Shown here: positions 35,314-43,845 of the stretch, in pieces
How the letters are laid out: the number at the start of each line of letters is the position of its first letter
Numbering within the stretch: position 1 is the stretch's first letter
Source: Nitrospira sp.
Lineage (GTDB): Bacteria; Nitrospirota; Nitrospiria; Nitrospirales; Nitrospiraceae
Assembly (NCBI GenBank): GCA_024331125.1
Contig: JANDJI010000003.1
Span: 434,001 to 498,000, forward strand
Length of the DNA stretch: 64,000 bases
Direction: 5' to 3'
Notes under the pieces: model-generated
What the model saw: only the letters and a program-made list of their open reading frames with translations
What the model was told of the DNA's origin: nothing
The model's database searches: none
Translations under genes and position numbers: made by a program

Positions 35314-36003
35314 TTATTCCCAGCCCTTTGACCCGTGCCGATCATGCAGCATGAATTGAATGAGATCGTTCAGGCGACGGACCCGCTGGAGCAGCCCGTC
35401 CGCCTCGAGCAAAAATTGCTTCTCCAACGGCGTGCATTCCAAATGGGTGGAGAGCGTATTGACGAGGATTTCGTCGCTGACTTCGGTGCGGAAGAGTCTT
35501 TGCCACGTTGCGCCGTCCTCTCTGGTTTGGAGGAATCGCTCGAACATGTCCATCAACGCGCGGCGAACCTCCGGCGGCAATTCTTTGTCCGCCGCCTCCG
35601 GTTTCAGGCGAACGGTGGCTTCCCGATAGGGCTTCTCGAAATGTTCGCGTTCGATCTCGCAGCGGATGAGCCCCTGGAGCATGATATTCGATCGGCCGTC
35701 CGGCAAGGGATGGACGCTCACGAGGCGCCCGATGCACAGGGTGGAATAGATGGCCGGGTTGCCGTAATAGTCCGCCTCCCATCCGTCTTTGAGCAGGGCC
35801 ATGGCAATACACCGATCGCCCTTGGTCGCATCGGCCACCATTTGGCGATAGCGCGGTTCAAAGACGTGAAGAGGAAGATAAGTCCTTGGAAACAAAACGA
35901 TATTCGGCAAGGGGAACACCGGGAGACGATCGGGGATCAACACAATCTCCCCCCGGGGCGAAGGAGCGGGATTTACTGGTTTCGGTTCTCGGTCCGTTCT
36001 CAT
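35314..36003 (-). CDS. stand-alone Lon N-terminal (LonN/LAN) domain protein
   Basis: Up to 229 residues with the substrate-recognition domain of Lon protease but no AAA or protease part. LPVFPLPNIVLFPRTYLPLHVFEPRY (quoted in part: LPVFPLPNIVLFP) is the family's start, and GLIRCEIEREHF is a later landmark; the C-terminal 100 residues are helical. Such proteins are common but poorly understood. A promoter (36017-36046) puts transcription close to 36010, which rules out the GTG at 36018; ATG 36003 is used, while GTG 35943, with GGGGGAG before it, is a serious alternative. Confidence 0.85.
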   Translation of the reverse strand: MRTDREPKPVNPAPSPRGEIVLIPDRLPVFPLPNIVLFPRTYLPLHVFEPRYRQMVADATKGDRCIAMALLKDGWEADYYGNPAIYSTLCIGRLVSVHPLPDGRSNIMLQGLIRCEIEREHFEKPYREATVRLKPEAADKELPPEVRRALMDMFERFLQTREDGATWQRLFRTEVSDEILVNTLSTHLECTPLEKQFLLEADGLLQRVRRLNDLIQFMLHDRHGSKGWE

Positions 36004-36016
36004 AAGCGTTTGAGTC

Positions 36017-36046
36017 ACGATAGCCGAGAGTCGTGAAAATTGTCAA
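36017..36046 (-). promoter_or_regulatory. promoter of the LonN-ABC-SirB1 cluster
   Basis: On the minus strand a perfect TTGACA (36041-36046) and TATCGT (36017-36022, 4 of 6) are 18 bases apart. The start of transcription would be near 36010. Confidence 0.5.
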
Positions 36047-36117
36047 CGGACCGTCTGTCAGGGAAGAAGACAGGGAAGAAGATCGTCTCAAGCCTCTCTT
36101 GTTCGAATCACGGCCGA

Positions 36118-36147
36118 TTGGTGGGGCTCCGCTTCCCGTGTTATAAG
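36118..36147 (+). promoter_or_regulatory. possible promoter of the lipocalin-like gene
   Basis: TTGGTG (36118-36123) and TATAAG (36142-36147, 5 of 6) are 18 bases apart. Transcription would begin near 36154, at or after the GTG at 36155, favouring the ATG at 36203 as the translation start. Confidence 0.35.
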
Positions 36148-36202
36148 TCACGATGTGACTCGCTCCGGATCATGGTCCTTGTCTCGGCGCTGGGCGCGGC
36201 CC

Positions 36203-37363
36203 ATGGATATCGGCGGCCTCGGTGTGCCGCCTCCGCTCCTTGCCGTCGGCCTGGTCGTGTGTCTGGCCGTGTGGTCGGCCGGCGATGGTCTTTGGGCGGG
36301 AGATGAAACCCCCGCCCCCTCATCGTTCAAACAGGCTACGGCCGGTTATCGATTTGAGTTTCCAAGAGACCATGGAGCGCATCCGGATTTTCGAACCGAA
36401 TGGTGGTACTACACGGGCCACTTGCGGGCCAAGGACGGGCGGACGTTTGGGTTTGAACTCACGTTCTTTCGTCGAGCCATTCCGCCGGAGGATGTGAAGA
36501 CCCGGCCGTCGCAGTGGTCGATCTCTCAGTTCTATTTCGCCCACTTCGCCATGACCGATCTCGCCGACGGTCGGTTTCATTTTGCCGAGAAGGTGAGCCG
36601 AGCCGGTTTGGGCAAGGCCGGCGCCGACGAGTCTCGGCTTCGTGTGTGGATCGATGATTGGCGGGCCGAGATGCCGGCCGTTCCCTCCGGGCCGCACACC
36701 CTCGTGGCCAAGACGGATCAATACGCCATTACCTTGACCCTGCAACCGGCGAAGCCCCCTGTTGTCCACGGCCTCGATGGGACCAGCCGAAAAGGGGCGG
36801 CGGAGGGACAGGCCTCCCATTACTATTCGTTTACCAGGCTGGCGACGACGGGGACCGTGACCGTTGGAGCGGAGCGGTTCGAGGTGACGGGGCTCAGTTG
36901 GATGGATCATGAATTCAGTTCAACCGATTTGAGTTCGGACCTGGTCGGGTGGGACTGGTTCAGCCTTCAATTGACCGACGACAGCGAGCTGATGCTCTAT
37001 CGTATGCGCCGGAACGACGGGTCATCCGATCCTGCTTCCAGCGGGACCGTGGTCTTCCCGGACGGGCGGGCCCGGCATCTCCCCGTCCACGACTTTACGA
37101 TTACCTCAACCGCCACCTGGACCAGCCCGAAGAGCAAGGCCGTGTACCCTGCCCGATGGCGCCTGACGATCCCCTCGCTGGATCTCACGTTGGAGGTGAC
37201 TTCCTTACTGGCTGATCAGGAGCTCCAAACCGGCGGCAGCGCCGCGGTGACGTATTGGGAGGGAGCGGTCTCGGTGACAGGAACCAAACAGGGCCGACCG
37301 ATCCGCGGACAGGGGTACGTCGAGTTGACCGGCTATGCCGAACGGGTCATCCAGCAACTGTAA
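36203..37363 (+). CDS. exported lipocalin-like protein (AttH/CrtC family)
   Basis: A 386-residue protein with a signal peptide (PPLLAVGLVVCLAVWSAGDG) and the two-barrel lipocalin-like fold of the AttH/carotenoid 1,2-hydratase superfamily. Landmarks are EWWYYTGHL near residue 66, LTFFRRAIP near 88 and the second-half LSWMDHEFSS near 237 with GWDWFSLQL. Members act on hydrophobic substrates or assist secondary metabolism; this secreted form is often annotated as an ABC-linked hydrolase or iron ABC accessory. The actual substrate is unknown. GTG at 36155 is an in-frame alternative start. Confidence 0.82.
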   Translation: MDIGGLGVPPPLLAVGLVVCLAVWSAGDGLWAGDETPAPSSFKQATAGYRFEFPRDHGAHPDFRTEWWYYTGHLRAKDGRTFGFELTFFRRAIPPEDVKTRPSQWSISQFYFAHFAMTDLADGRFHFAEKVSRAGLGKAGADESRLRVWIDDWRAEMPAVPSGPHTLVAKTDQYAITLTLQPAKPPVVHGLDGTSRKGAAEGQASHYYSFTRLATTGTVTVGAERFEVTGLSWMDHEFSSTDLSSDLVGWDWFSLQLTDDSELMLYRMRRNDGSSDPASSGTVVFPDGRARHLPVHDFTITSTATWTSPKSKAVYPARWRLTIPSLDLTLEVTSLLADQELQTGGSAAVTYWEGAVSVTGTKQGRPIRGQGYVELTGYAERVIQQL

Positions 37364-37577
37364 CTGGTAACGGGAGGAGACGCTCTGCTGCTCCCCTTGA
37401 CCGGCCCAAAACCGGGTTGCGCGATCATCCTCGTCTTTTTTATGGGCACGCCTGCGCGCTCGGTTCTTGGCCGGGAAAAAACGCGATGGCGACGATGACG
37501 TCTCCGTCCTCGATTCGATACCGATTTGATACGATGGTTCGACAACGGACCGGCTCGGCGGAAGTCGGACGAAGAGG

Positions 37578-38741
37578 GTGAACAAACGCGGTGTGCTCAT
37601 GATTGGTCGGAATGGTGGAAATTGGGGTCGATCGGTCCTGCTCGTTTTCGTGGTTCTTCTGATCGGCGTTGCGCTGGCCGCCTGGAAATATGAATCGCTC
37701 CAAGCGGAGCGGGCCGGCTCAGCCGATCAGCCTGAGCCGATGGAAACCGTCGCCGTCGCCGTGGCGCGGGCCATTCACCATCGTCCCATGACCGTCTCGG
37801 TGGGGACGGTGCTGGCCCTTCGTTCGGTTATGCTGAAGAACGAACTCGCCGGCACGATTCGAGAGGTCCGGCTCACGCCCGGGCAGATTGTCGAACAAGG
37901 GGCGCTGTTGGTCGCTCTTGACGTCTCCGTCGAGGAGGCCGAGCTCAAAGCCCACGAGGTTCAAGCCGCGCTGGCCAGAACAGTCCTGGCCCGCCGACAG
38001 CACCTGACGGAAGAGTTCGCCACGACGCAGGAAGAAGTCGATCGTGCGCGCGCCGATCTGGAAGTGGCGGAAGCGCAGATCGCCCGCACCAAGGCCGTCA
38101 TTGCCCGCAAGACCATTCGGGCTCCGTTTCGCGCTCGGGTGGGGATCGCGGACGTTCATCCCGGCCAATACCTGGAGGAGGGAACCTTCTTGACGACCCT
38201 TCAGAGCGTTGACGATGCGGTACACGTGGATTTCACCGTTCCGCAACAGGTCGCGGCGACCTTACGGAACGGCGAGACGGTCGAGGTTGTTCCGGCCGGC
38301 GATCTTCCGGCCATGACGGCCAAGATCGTTGCGATCGACGCGCGCGTGGACCCGACGACTCGCAACGCCGTCGTGCGCGTGCGAATCGAACGCGCGGGTG
38401 GGACTCCGGCGCCCGGCTCTTCGGTGCGAGTCCGCGTGCCGGTGGGCCCGTCTCGGCCGGCCGTCGCCGTTCCGGCGAGCGCGCTGCGAAAGGGGCCGGC
38501 CGGAGACCAGGTCTTTGTGCTGGCGGCGGACCGGGACGGGAGAACCAGGGCCTGGGCCCGCCGGGTCGAAAGCGGGACTCTGGTGGGAGACGAGGCCGTC
38601 ATCCATGAAGGATTGGCTGCCGGCGAACAGGTCGCCGCCTCCGGCTCCTTCAAACTGCGCGATGGAGTGTTGGTGAGCGTGACGGGACCAGCCGAGCCTC
38701 GATCCGACGAAGGTAGAAAAACCGCCGAGCCCGCACGATAA
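37578..38741 (+). CDS. RND efflux periplasmic adaptor (membrane fusion protein)
   Basis: A 387-residue adaptor linking an inner-membrane RND pump to the outer membrane. It has one N-terminal membrane segment (SVLLVFVVLLIGVALAAW, about residues 19-36), a biotinyl-lipoyl-like domain (VRLTPGQIVEQGALLVALD), an alpha-helical hairpin (about residues 120-170), and beta-barrel and membrane-proximal domains. The pump gene starts 4 bp downstream. No outer-membrane channel gene is adjacent, so a TolC-type channel from elsewhere must be used. GTG 37578 or ATG 37599 could be the start. Confidence 0.9.
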   Translation: MNKRGVLMIGRNGGNWGRSVLLVFVVLLIGVALAAWKYESLQAERAGSADQPEPMETVAVAVARAIHHRPMTVSVGTVLALRSVMLKNELAGTIREVRLTPGQIVEQGALLVALDVSVEEAELKAHEVQAALARTVLARRQHLTEEFATTQEEVDRARADLEVAEAQIARTKAVIARKTIRAPFRARVGIADVHPGQYLEEGTFLTTLQSVDDAVHVDFTVPQQVAATLRNGETVEVVPAGDLPAMTAKIVAIDARVDPTTRNAVVRVRIERAGGTPAPGSSVRVRVPVGPSRPAVAVPASALRKGPAGDQVFVLAADRDGRTRAWARRVESGTLVGDEAVIHEGLAAGEQVAASGSFKLRDGVLVSVTGPAEPRSDEGRKTAEPAR

Positions 38742-38745
38742 GGCC

Positions 38746-41700
38746 ATGCACCCCGAGTCCGCCAGACCGTCGCTCACCAGTCTGTTCATCACGCATCCCG
38801 TGTTGGCGGTCGTCGTCAATCTTGTGATCCTGCTCGTGGGCTGGCGGGCATTGATCGCCTTGCCGGTGCAACAGTACCCCACCATCGAGAACTCGGAGGT
38901 GGTCATTAAGACCCTCTACTATGGCGCGAGCGCCGAGACGGTGCAGGGCTTCGTCAGCACGCCGATCGAACGGGCCGTATCTTCCGTCAGCGGCGTCGAT
39001 TACGTGGAGTCGACCAGCCGGGCCGGCGTCAGCACGGTGACCGTCCATCTGAAGTTGAACCACAGCAGCACGGCGGCGCTGGCCGAGGTGACGGCGCGGC
39101 TTCAGCAGGTGCGCTCGGAACTGCCGCCGGAAACCGAGCCGCCGACGATCGACGTTCAACGGGCGGATCGGCCGTACGCGTCCTTTTACTTGAGTTTCAG
39201 TTCGCATGAACGCACGGTGCCGGCAATTACTGATTGGCTGTTGCGCACGTTGCAGCCTCAGCTTGCGACGCTGCCCGGCGTCCAGCGGGTCACCTTCGAG
39301 GGCGAGCGGCAGATCGCCATGCGGGTGTGGATCGATCCCGATCGTCTCGCCTCGTTCAACCTCTCGCCCGGCGACGTGCAGAGCGCGCTCCGGCGCAACA
39401 ATTACCTGGCCGCCGTCGGACGGACCAAGGGCAATCTCGTGCAGATCAACCTGCTCGCCGACACCGACTTGCGCTCGGCGGCCGAGTTCGAGGATCTGGT
39501 CGTGGCCGATCGGGCCGGCGCCATTGTCAGACTCAAAGACGTGGCCGGGATCGAGCGCGACGCCGAAGAAGCCGTCATGGTGGCGAAGTACGACGAGACC
39601 GAGGGGGTCTATCTCGGAATCTGGCCCGTGCCGGGCGTCAATGAAATCGACGTCGGGCGCCGGTTGCGCGAGGAAGTCGAGCGTATCAGTCCCACCTTGC
39701 CTCCCGACATCGACATGAAGTTGGTGTGGGACGCCACCATGTTCATTCGCAACGCGCTGGCGGAGATCACCAAGACCCTCTCTGAGACGATCCTGATCGT
39801 CGCCGTGGTCGTGTTCGTCTTTCTGGGATCGGTGCGCACGGCGCTCGTGCCGCTCGTCGCCATGCCGGTGTCGCTGATCGGCGCGGCGGCGTTCATGGCC
39901 CTGTTCGGCTTCAGCCTCAACCTCCTCACCTTGCTCGCCATCGTGCTGGCTGTCGGCTTGGTGGTGGATGACGCGATCGTCGTCGTGGAGAACGTCGAGC
40001 GGCACGTGCGGATGGGGCGATCGCGAAGAGAGGCGGCTTATGCCGCCGCGCGCGAACTGGTCGGCCCCATCGTGGCGATGACGATCACTCTCGCCACGGT
40101 GTACGCGCCGATCGGCTTTCAAGGCGGTCTGAGCGGGTCGCTGTTTCTGGAGTTTGCCATCACCCTGGCGGTGGCCGTGGTCTTGTCGGGGGTGGTCGCG
40201 GTGACGCTGTCGCCGGTGATGAGCGCCTGGTCCGTGCGCCCGCAGGGCCGGGAGGGGCTGTTGGCTCGACTGGTCGATCGGGCGTTTGCGTCTCTCCGCC
40301 GGACCTACGGACGTCTCCTCGACGGCGCGTTGGCCATGCGGTGGAGCATCGTGGCCTCGGCGTTGCTGGTGACGGCGGCGGCCTGGCCGCTGTTTTTCTT
40401 TTCTCGCCAGGAGCTGGCCCCGGTGGAGGATCAAAGTCACATCAGCCTGTTCTTCGAGGCAGCCCCCGATTCCACCGTCGCCGCGACCAACCGTGCGCAC
40501 CTGGACGTCGTGCGGGCGATCGCCGCCATTCCGGAAACGGACTACACCTGGGCGCTCACCACGGCTTGGGGCGGCTTTGGGGGCATCGTCACCAAGGATT
40601 GGCGCGAGCGGGCTCGCTCGACGGAAGAAATGTACGACGACGTGTACGGCGCGGTCTCACAGGTGCCGGGATTGCGGGTGTTCCCTCGGCTCGATCCCCC
40701 GCTGCCGACGCCGGGACAGTACGACGTCGAACTGGTCCTGCAAAGCGAGGGATCGGCGGAAACGATGTCGGACGCCGTGGCCGAGGTGCTCGACGCCGCA
40801 TGGCGGAGCGGAAAATTCCTCTACGCGGACACCGATCTCAAAATCGACCTGCCTCAGGCGCGCGCCGTTCTGGATCGCGAGCGGATCGCCGACCTGGGGC
40901 TTGATCTGGCGGCGGTAGGACGAGAGCTGGGCACGTTGCTGGGCGGCGCCTACGTGAACCGGTTCAATTACTTTGATCGCAGCTACAAGGTCATCCCTCA
41001 AATCGGCGACAAGGACCGCGCGACCCTCGACCCGCTGCTCGACCTCAAGGTCAAGACGCCGGGCGGGCAGTTGGTGCCGGTCTCCACATTCGCACGCATC
41101 GAAACCGGCGTCGCCCCGCGATCTTTGAATCGATTTCAGCAACGCCACGCCGCCCGCGTGTTCGGGGGGCTCAAACCCGGCGTCACGAAAGAAGAGGGGC
41201 TCCGCGTGTTGGAAGCCGCGGCGGCGCCGCTGAGCCCGCTCGTTCACTTGGATTACGCCGGCGAATCCCGGCAACTGCGACAGGAAGGGGCCGCCCTCAC
41301 CGTCACCCTGGGTTTTGCAGTCGTCCTGATTTTTCTGGTGCTGGCCGCGCAGTTCAAAAGCTTCCGCGATCCGTTGATCGTTCTGCTCGGTTCGGTCCCG
41401 CTGGCCATCTCGGGTGCGTTGGTGGTCGGTTTTCTGGATTTGACGACGATCAATATCTATTCGCAGGTCGGGCTGATTACGCTCGTCGGATTGATCGCCA
41501 AGAACGGCATCCTCATCGTGGAGTTCGCCAATCAGTTGCAGGCGCAAGGGTGCTCGCGCGTGGCGGCGGCGCGCGAAGCGGCGCTGACCCGATTGAGGCC
41601 CGTGTTGATGACCTCGGCTGCCACGGTCTTCGGCCATCTCCCGCTGGTGCTGGCGACGGGACCGGGCGCGGCCGCTCGTAACAGCATCGGGCTGGTGTTG

Positions 41701-41853
41701 GTGACGGGCATGACGGTCGGCACGATCTTCACCCTGTTCGTCGTGCCGGTCTTTTACTCGTTGATCGCGGCACGGCATGAGACGGTCGAATCAAGCACGA
41801 CGCCGGATGAGGTCGGAAATGAGAAACTGACGTTGGCGGGAGTCGAGAGCTAG
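38746..41853 (+). CDS. RND efflux pump, HAE1/AcrB-type permease
   Basis: A 1035-residue inner-membrane proton antiporter with twelve membrane segments in two halves and two large periplasmic loops. The TM4 proton-relay pair in GLVVDDAIVVVENVERH (Asp near 407-408) and the TM10 lysine in LIAKNGILIVEFANQ are intact, so it should be active and drug- or solvent-type rather than heavy-metal type. It lies 4 bp after its adaptor gene. The drug specificity cannot be read from the sequence. Confidence 0.94.
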   Translation: MHPESARPSLTSLFITHPVLAVVVNLVILLVGWRALIALPVQQYPTIENSEVVIKTLYYGASAETVQGFVSTPIERAVSSVSGVDYVESTSRAGVSTVTVHLKLNHSSTAALAEVTARLQQVRSELPPETEPPTIDVQRADRPYASFYLSFSSHERTVPAITDWLLRTLQPQLATLPGVQRVTFEGERQIAMRVWIDPDRLASFNLSPGDVQSALRRNNYLAAVGRTKGNLVQINLLADTDLRSAAEFEDLVVADRAGAIVRLKDVAGIERDAEEAVMVAKYDETEGVYLGIWPVPGVNEIDVGRRLREEVERISPTLPPDIDMKLVWDATMFIRNALAEITKTLSETILIVAVVVFVFLGSVRTALVPLVAMPVSLIGAAAFMALFGFSLNLLTLLAIVLAVGLVVDDAIVVVENVERHVRMGRSRREAAYAAARELVGPIVAMTITLATVYAPIGFQGGLSGSLFLEFAITLAVAVVLSGVVAVTLSPVMSAWSVRPQGREGLLARLVDRAFASLRRTYGRLLDGALAMRWSIVASALLVTAAAWPLFFFSRQELAPVEDQSHISLFFEAAPDSTVAATNRAHLDVVRAIAAIPETDYTWALTTAWGGFGGIVTKDWRERARSTEEMYDDVYGAVSQVPGLRVFPRLDPPLPTPGQYDVELVLQSEGSAETMSDAVAEVLDAAWRSGKFLYADTDLKIDLPQARAVLDRERIADLGLDLAAVGRELGTLLGGAYVNRFNYFDRSYKVIPQIGDKDRATLDPLLDLKVKTPGGQLVPVSTFARIETGVAPRSLNRFQQRHAARVFGGLKPGVTKEEGLRVLEAAAAPLSPLVHLDYAGESRQLRQEGAALTVTLGFAVVLIFLVLAAQFKSFRDPLIVLLGSVPLAISGALVVGFLDLTTINIYSQVGLITLVGLIAKNGILIVEFANQLQAQGCSRVAAAREAALTRLRPVLMTSAATVFGHLPLVLATGPGAAARNSIGLVLVTGMTVGTIFTLFVVPVFYSLIAARHETVESSTTPDEVGNEKLTLAGVES

Positions 41854-41978
41854 CGTTCCCGGATGATGCACGCGGGGGTGACGGCTGGTATTAATGGGAA
41901 ACATCCGGTTCGGTGTAGATCTCAAGATGGCAAAGCCTGATCTCAAGGGAGTCTTCAGTGCGGCACTCGGAGCGATGG

Positions 41979-42194
41979 TTAGACGGCGATCGGAGTCAGG
42001 GAAAAGATACGGCCGTACCGCGCCGCGGTCGTTGTGTCGCCTTTTTTCAAGGCTTCACGCACAGCATCGAGCTTGTAGGCGTCTTCGACCGACAGGTAGG
42101 GAGACCATTCGTCGTCGGTCACCAGAAGTTCGACATCGACTTCGGCAAGATATCTCCCTTCGTGAACGAGCTTCGTCCGCCGTTGCTTCTTCAT
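41979..42194 (-). CDS. antitoxin-like partner of the DUF4258 protein
   Basis: A 71-residue protein with a basic start (MKKQRRTKLVHEGRYLAEVDVEL) and a conserved-looking WSPYLSVEDAYKLDAVREAL. ATG 42194 has GAGGAGG six bases upstream, and overlaps the stop of the DUF4258 gene (ATGA). Genes with this WSPYLSxxDAxKLD pattern are regularly paired with DUF4258 proteins, which suggests the antitoxin half of a toxin-antitoxin pair. This is inferred from arrangement; activity is unproven. Confidence 0.65.
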   Translation of the reverse strand: MKKQRRTKLVHEGRYLAEVDVELLVTDDEWSPYLSVEDAYKLDAVREALKKGDTTTAARYGRIFSLTPIAV

Positions 42195-42514
42195 CCACGC
42201 CTCCTCATGAATCCGTCCTGCCACTGCTCAGGGTCCGGCCGATAGGCAGTCACAATGACCGCTGGTTCCAAACGTCCTTTGGGAATGCCCCACACGACGT
42301 GTATCGGATTCCCATTTCCGTCTTTCTGTAGTACTAAAACACAAGGTCCTTTGGAATAATCGGGATAATCTTCGATCACCTGTCCTTCACCAACACCCAT
42401 AACAATATCACGGGAAAGGATATCATCTGCCACAAGCTCGTTGTATCCGTGCTCGGAGATCCGAACAGATCCCGCCGTTACGAGGCGAACAATGCGTCCG
42501 AACGTATCACTCAT
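42191..42514 (-). CDS. DUF4258 protein, putative toxin
   Basis: A 107-residue protein with the DUF4258 pattern: RISEHGYNELVADDIL near residue 18 and VLVLQKDGNGNPIHVVWGIP near 60, ending with VTAYRPDP. DUF4258 proteins have a RelE/BrnT-like small basic fold and often act as toxin candidates next to a small partner, which is what is seen here. Located in the accessory patch after the RND operon. Confidence 0.7.
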   Translation of the reverse strand: MSDTFGRIVRLVTAGSVRISEHGYNELVADDILSRDIVMGVGEGQVIEDYPDYSKGPCVLVLQKDGNGNPIHVVWGIPKGRLEPAVIVTAYRPDPEQWQDGFMRRRG

Positions 42515-42657
42515 GGCAACTTACTGGCGCTCACGATGAAGAGCAATCTCTGGTAGCTTTCCTCGTCCGATGTCGGAGATAAAATGAAAACGGATCAATA
42601 AGCGCGCAGGGCACAGCCTTGTACAATTCGTAGAACGTGTATCAGCTTCAGTGTTCA

Positions 42658-42864
42658 TCAGCCGGCGCGGTCATCGGAGCCGACTTCTGGAATGCCAAGG
42701 CCGTGGCAGATTTTTCGAGCGAGCACATTGGCGATTTCCGTGTGGCGGGGCACTGCTTCGACAAGGCCGGTCGCGGGATTGGTCCAGAGCGAGTGACCGC
42801 CACCTTCGCGTTTCAGCACGCAACCGTGACGGCGCAGGTGCTGAAGCGGCGAACTTCGTTTCAC
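42658..42864 (-). CDS. hicA: HicA-type toxin
   Basis: HicA is a small double-stranded-RNA-binding-fold mRNA interferase. This 68-residue protein has the family layout RRHGCVLKREGGGHSLWTNP, with catalytic His24 in GGH where GSH is more usual. The GTG start at 42864 overlaps the hicB stop codon (GTGA), so hicB is translated first, the less common gene order. All features of an active toxin are present. Confidence 0.88.
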   Translation of the reverse strand: MKRSSPLQHLRRHGCVLKREGGGHSLWTNPATGLVEAVPRHTEIANVLARKICHGLGIPEVGSDDRAG

Positions 42865-43088
42865 GCGGCGCGAACCTCGACCGTGATGGTCTCGCGCTCA
42901 GCCTCAGGCGGGACGCCACGGAGCCCGTCGTCCCGGCGATCCTCAAGGATCAACGCGATTGCGTCTGCCAGGCTCGCCCGCGCCTCATCTTTCGTCCGTC
43001 CCTGCCCATTCGCGCCCGGCACTTCGGGGCAATAGGCGATGATCCACTCCCCGTCGCGCTCGTAAACGGCGGTGAATTCGTGGCGCAT
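42861..43088 (-). CDS. hicB: HicB-type antitoxin
   Basis: The 75-residue antitoxin has the partial RNase H-like fold of HicB: EFTAVYERDGEWIIAYCPEVPG followed by GRTKDEARASLADAIALILED (each seen in full in the protein). It has no C-terminal ribbon-helix-helix or helix-turn-helix, so it belongs to the short HicB class. ATG 43088 has GGGAG upstream; the frame is open further up without a reason to use it. It precedes hicA with an overlapping start. Confidence 0.88.
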   Translation of the reverse strand: MRHEFTAVYERDGEWIIAYCPEVPGANGQGRTKDEARASLADAIALILEDRRDDGLRGVPPEAERETITVEVRAA

Positions 43089-43119
43089 TGTGCAAGTCTC
43101 CCGTCTGGCAGCGTTCGTA

Positions 43120-43148
43120 ATGATAGCACAAGTGCGGGTACCTGCTAA
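43120..43148 (-). promoter_or_regulatory. promoter of hicBA with overlapping inverted repeat
   Basis: TTAGCA (43143-43148) and TATCAT (43120-43125, 5 of 6, with a TG extension) are 17 bases apart on the minus strand, starting transcription about 25 bases before hicB. CTAAC (43145-43149) and GTTAG (43155-43159) form a small inverted repeat over the -35 that could be the operator. Confidence 0.5.
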
Positions 43149-43181
43149 CGGCTTGTTAGGTTGAAACAAGAGCGTGAACAA

Positions 43182-43845
43182 AATGGGATTAGGAGTCGTT
43201 TTTCAGGAGCCTTTGGGCTGTCCGCGTCGCTGCGCGTCGATTCCATCCTCAAATAAATGCCTCACGATTCTGTCGCACCCGCCCTCGTTACCAAACGGCC
43301 TCCCACACCGTATGTTGGCGTGGAGGGCCTCCGGTTCGGACTCAGTTCGGACATGGTATGAGGGCGATTCGTCACAAAAGACTCTCGACGCCTTTTCCAC
43401 TCCATCGGTGTTTGCGCATTGTGTGCACCGCCGATGATGTTTTCGCCTCCGCGTTGGCCATAGCGGCAATGTCTTTCAGGACTTCGCCCCAGTCTGCTGG
43501 GGCGTCCGAATCAAACGAGCGATTGAAGGCGAGGTGTTTGGACTCTCGCTTGGCAGCGAGGATCTCGTGAGCCATGCTGTCGCTTGTGTCGGTCTAACTG
43601 ATCAGGGGGTAGCGTGTTTCCCCAAAACTAAAAGCCACTTTCCCGTCTTCCCGCGGTTGCTGGCTAACCATCGCGCTTGGCTTCGAACATGGTGCTGGGT
43701 TTCCCGATCAGCATCTGGTGCATGCCGAAAGGCCTTCCCCTCATTCCCTCAGAGACGCATGCCGGGCCATGCCTCCGTCTCAATTGCATCTCCCTTCGCC
43801 TTGACTCCCCTGCAGTTGCTATGGTTCAGTCTGTCGCAGCGCGTC
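43182..43845. other. gene-poor stretch in the accessory patch
   Basis: About 660 bp between hicBA and the BNR lipoprotein gene hold only a broken AlbA_2-type gene start (43372-43575). The remaining sequence, including open frames at 43203-43469 on the minus strand and 43534-43845 on the plus strand, has unusual composition and no protein similarity I can recognise. It looks like decayed or recombined DNA. Confidence 0.5.
43372..43575 (-). pseudogene. remnant of an AlbA_2 (divergent AAA-4) protein gene, 5' end
   Basis: The first about 48 residues, MAHEILAAKRESKHLAFNRS... then ADWGEVLKDIAAMAN, match the beginning of AlbA_2/Schlafen-type putative DNA-binding or ATPase proteins (pattern KESKxLEFKxxF...W.E.IKDIVAMANSGGG). 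After MANA the frame runs into unrelated sequence and stops, so the expected glycine-rich segment and the rest of a protein of several hundred residues are missing. This is a truncated copy, probably left by recombination next to the toxin-antitoxin genes. Confidence 0.5.

Noticed and set aside
37364-37445. Run of T bases after the lipocalin-like gene as an intrinsic terminator
   Set aside because: A six-base T-run is present but no GC-rich hairpin sits directly before it.
38650-40500. Long minus-strand open frame (616 aa) across the RND pump genes
   Set aside because: It is antisense to well-recognised pump sequence, and its translation is low-complexity His, Arg and Gln rich, typical of GC-rich antisense frames.
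43143-43165. GTTAGGT as half of an integron attC site
   Set aside because: The complementary RYYYAAC-type partner at the expected distance is not found and there is no integrase or cassette array.
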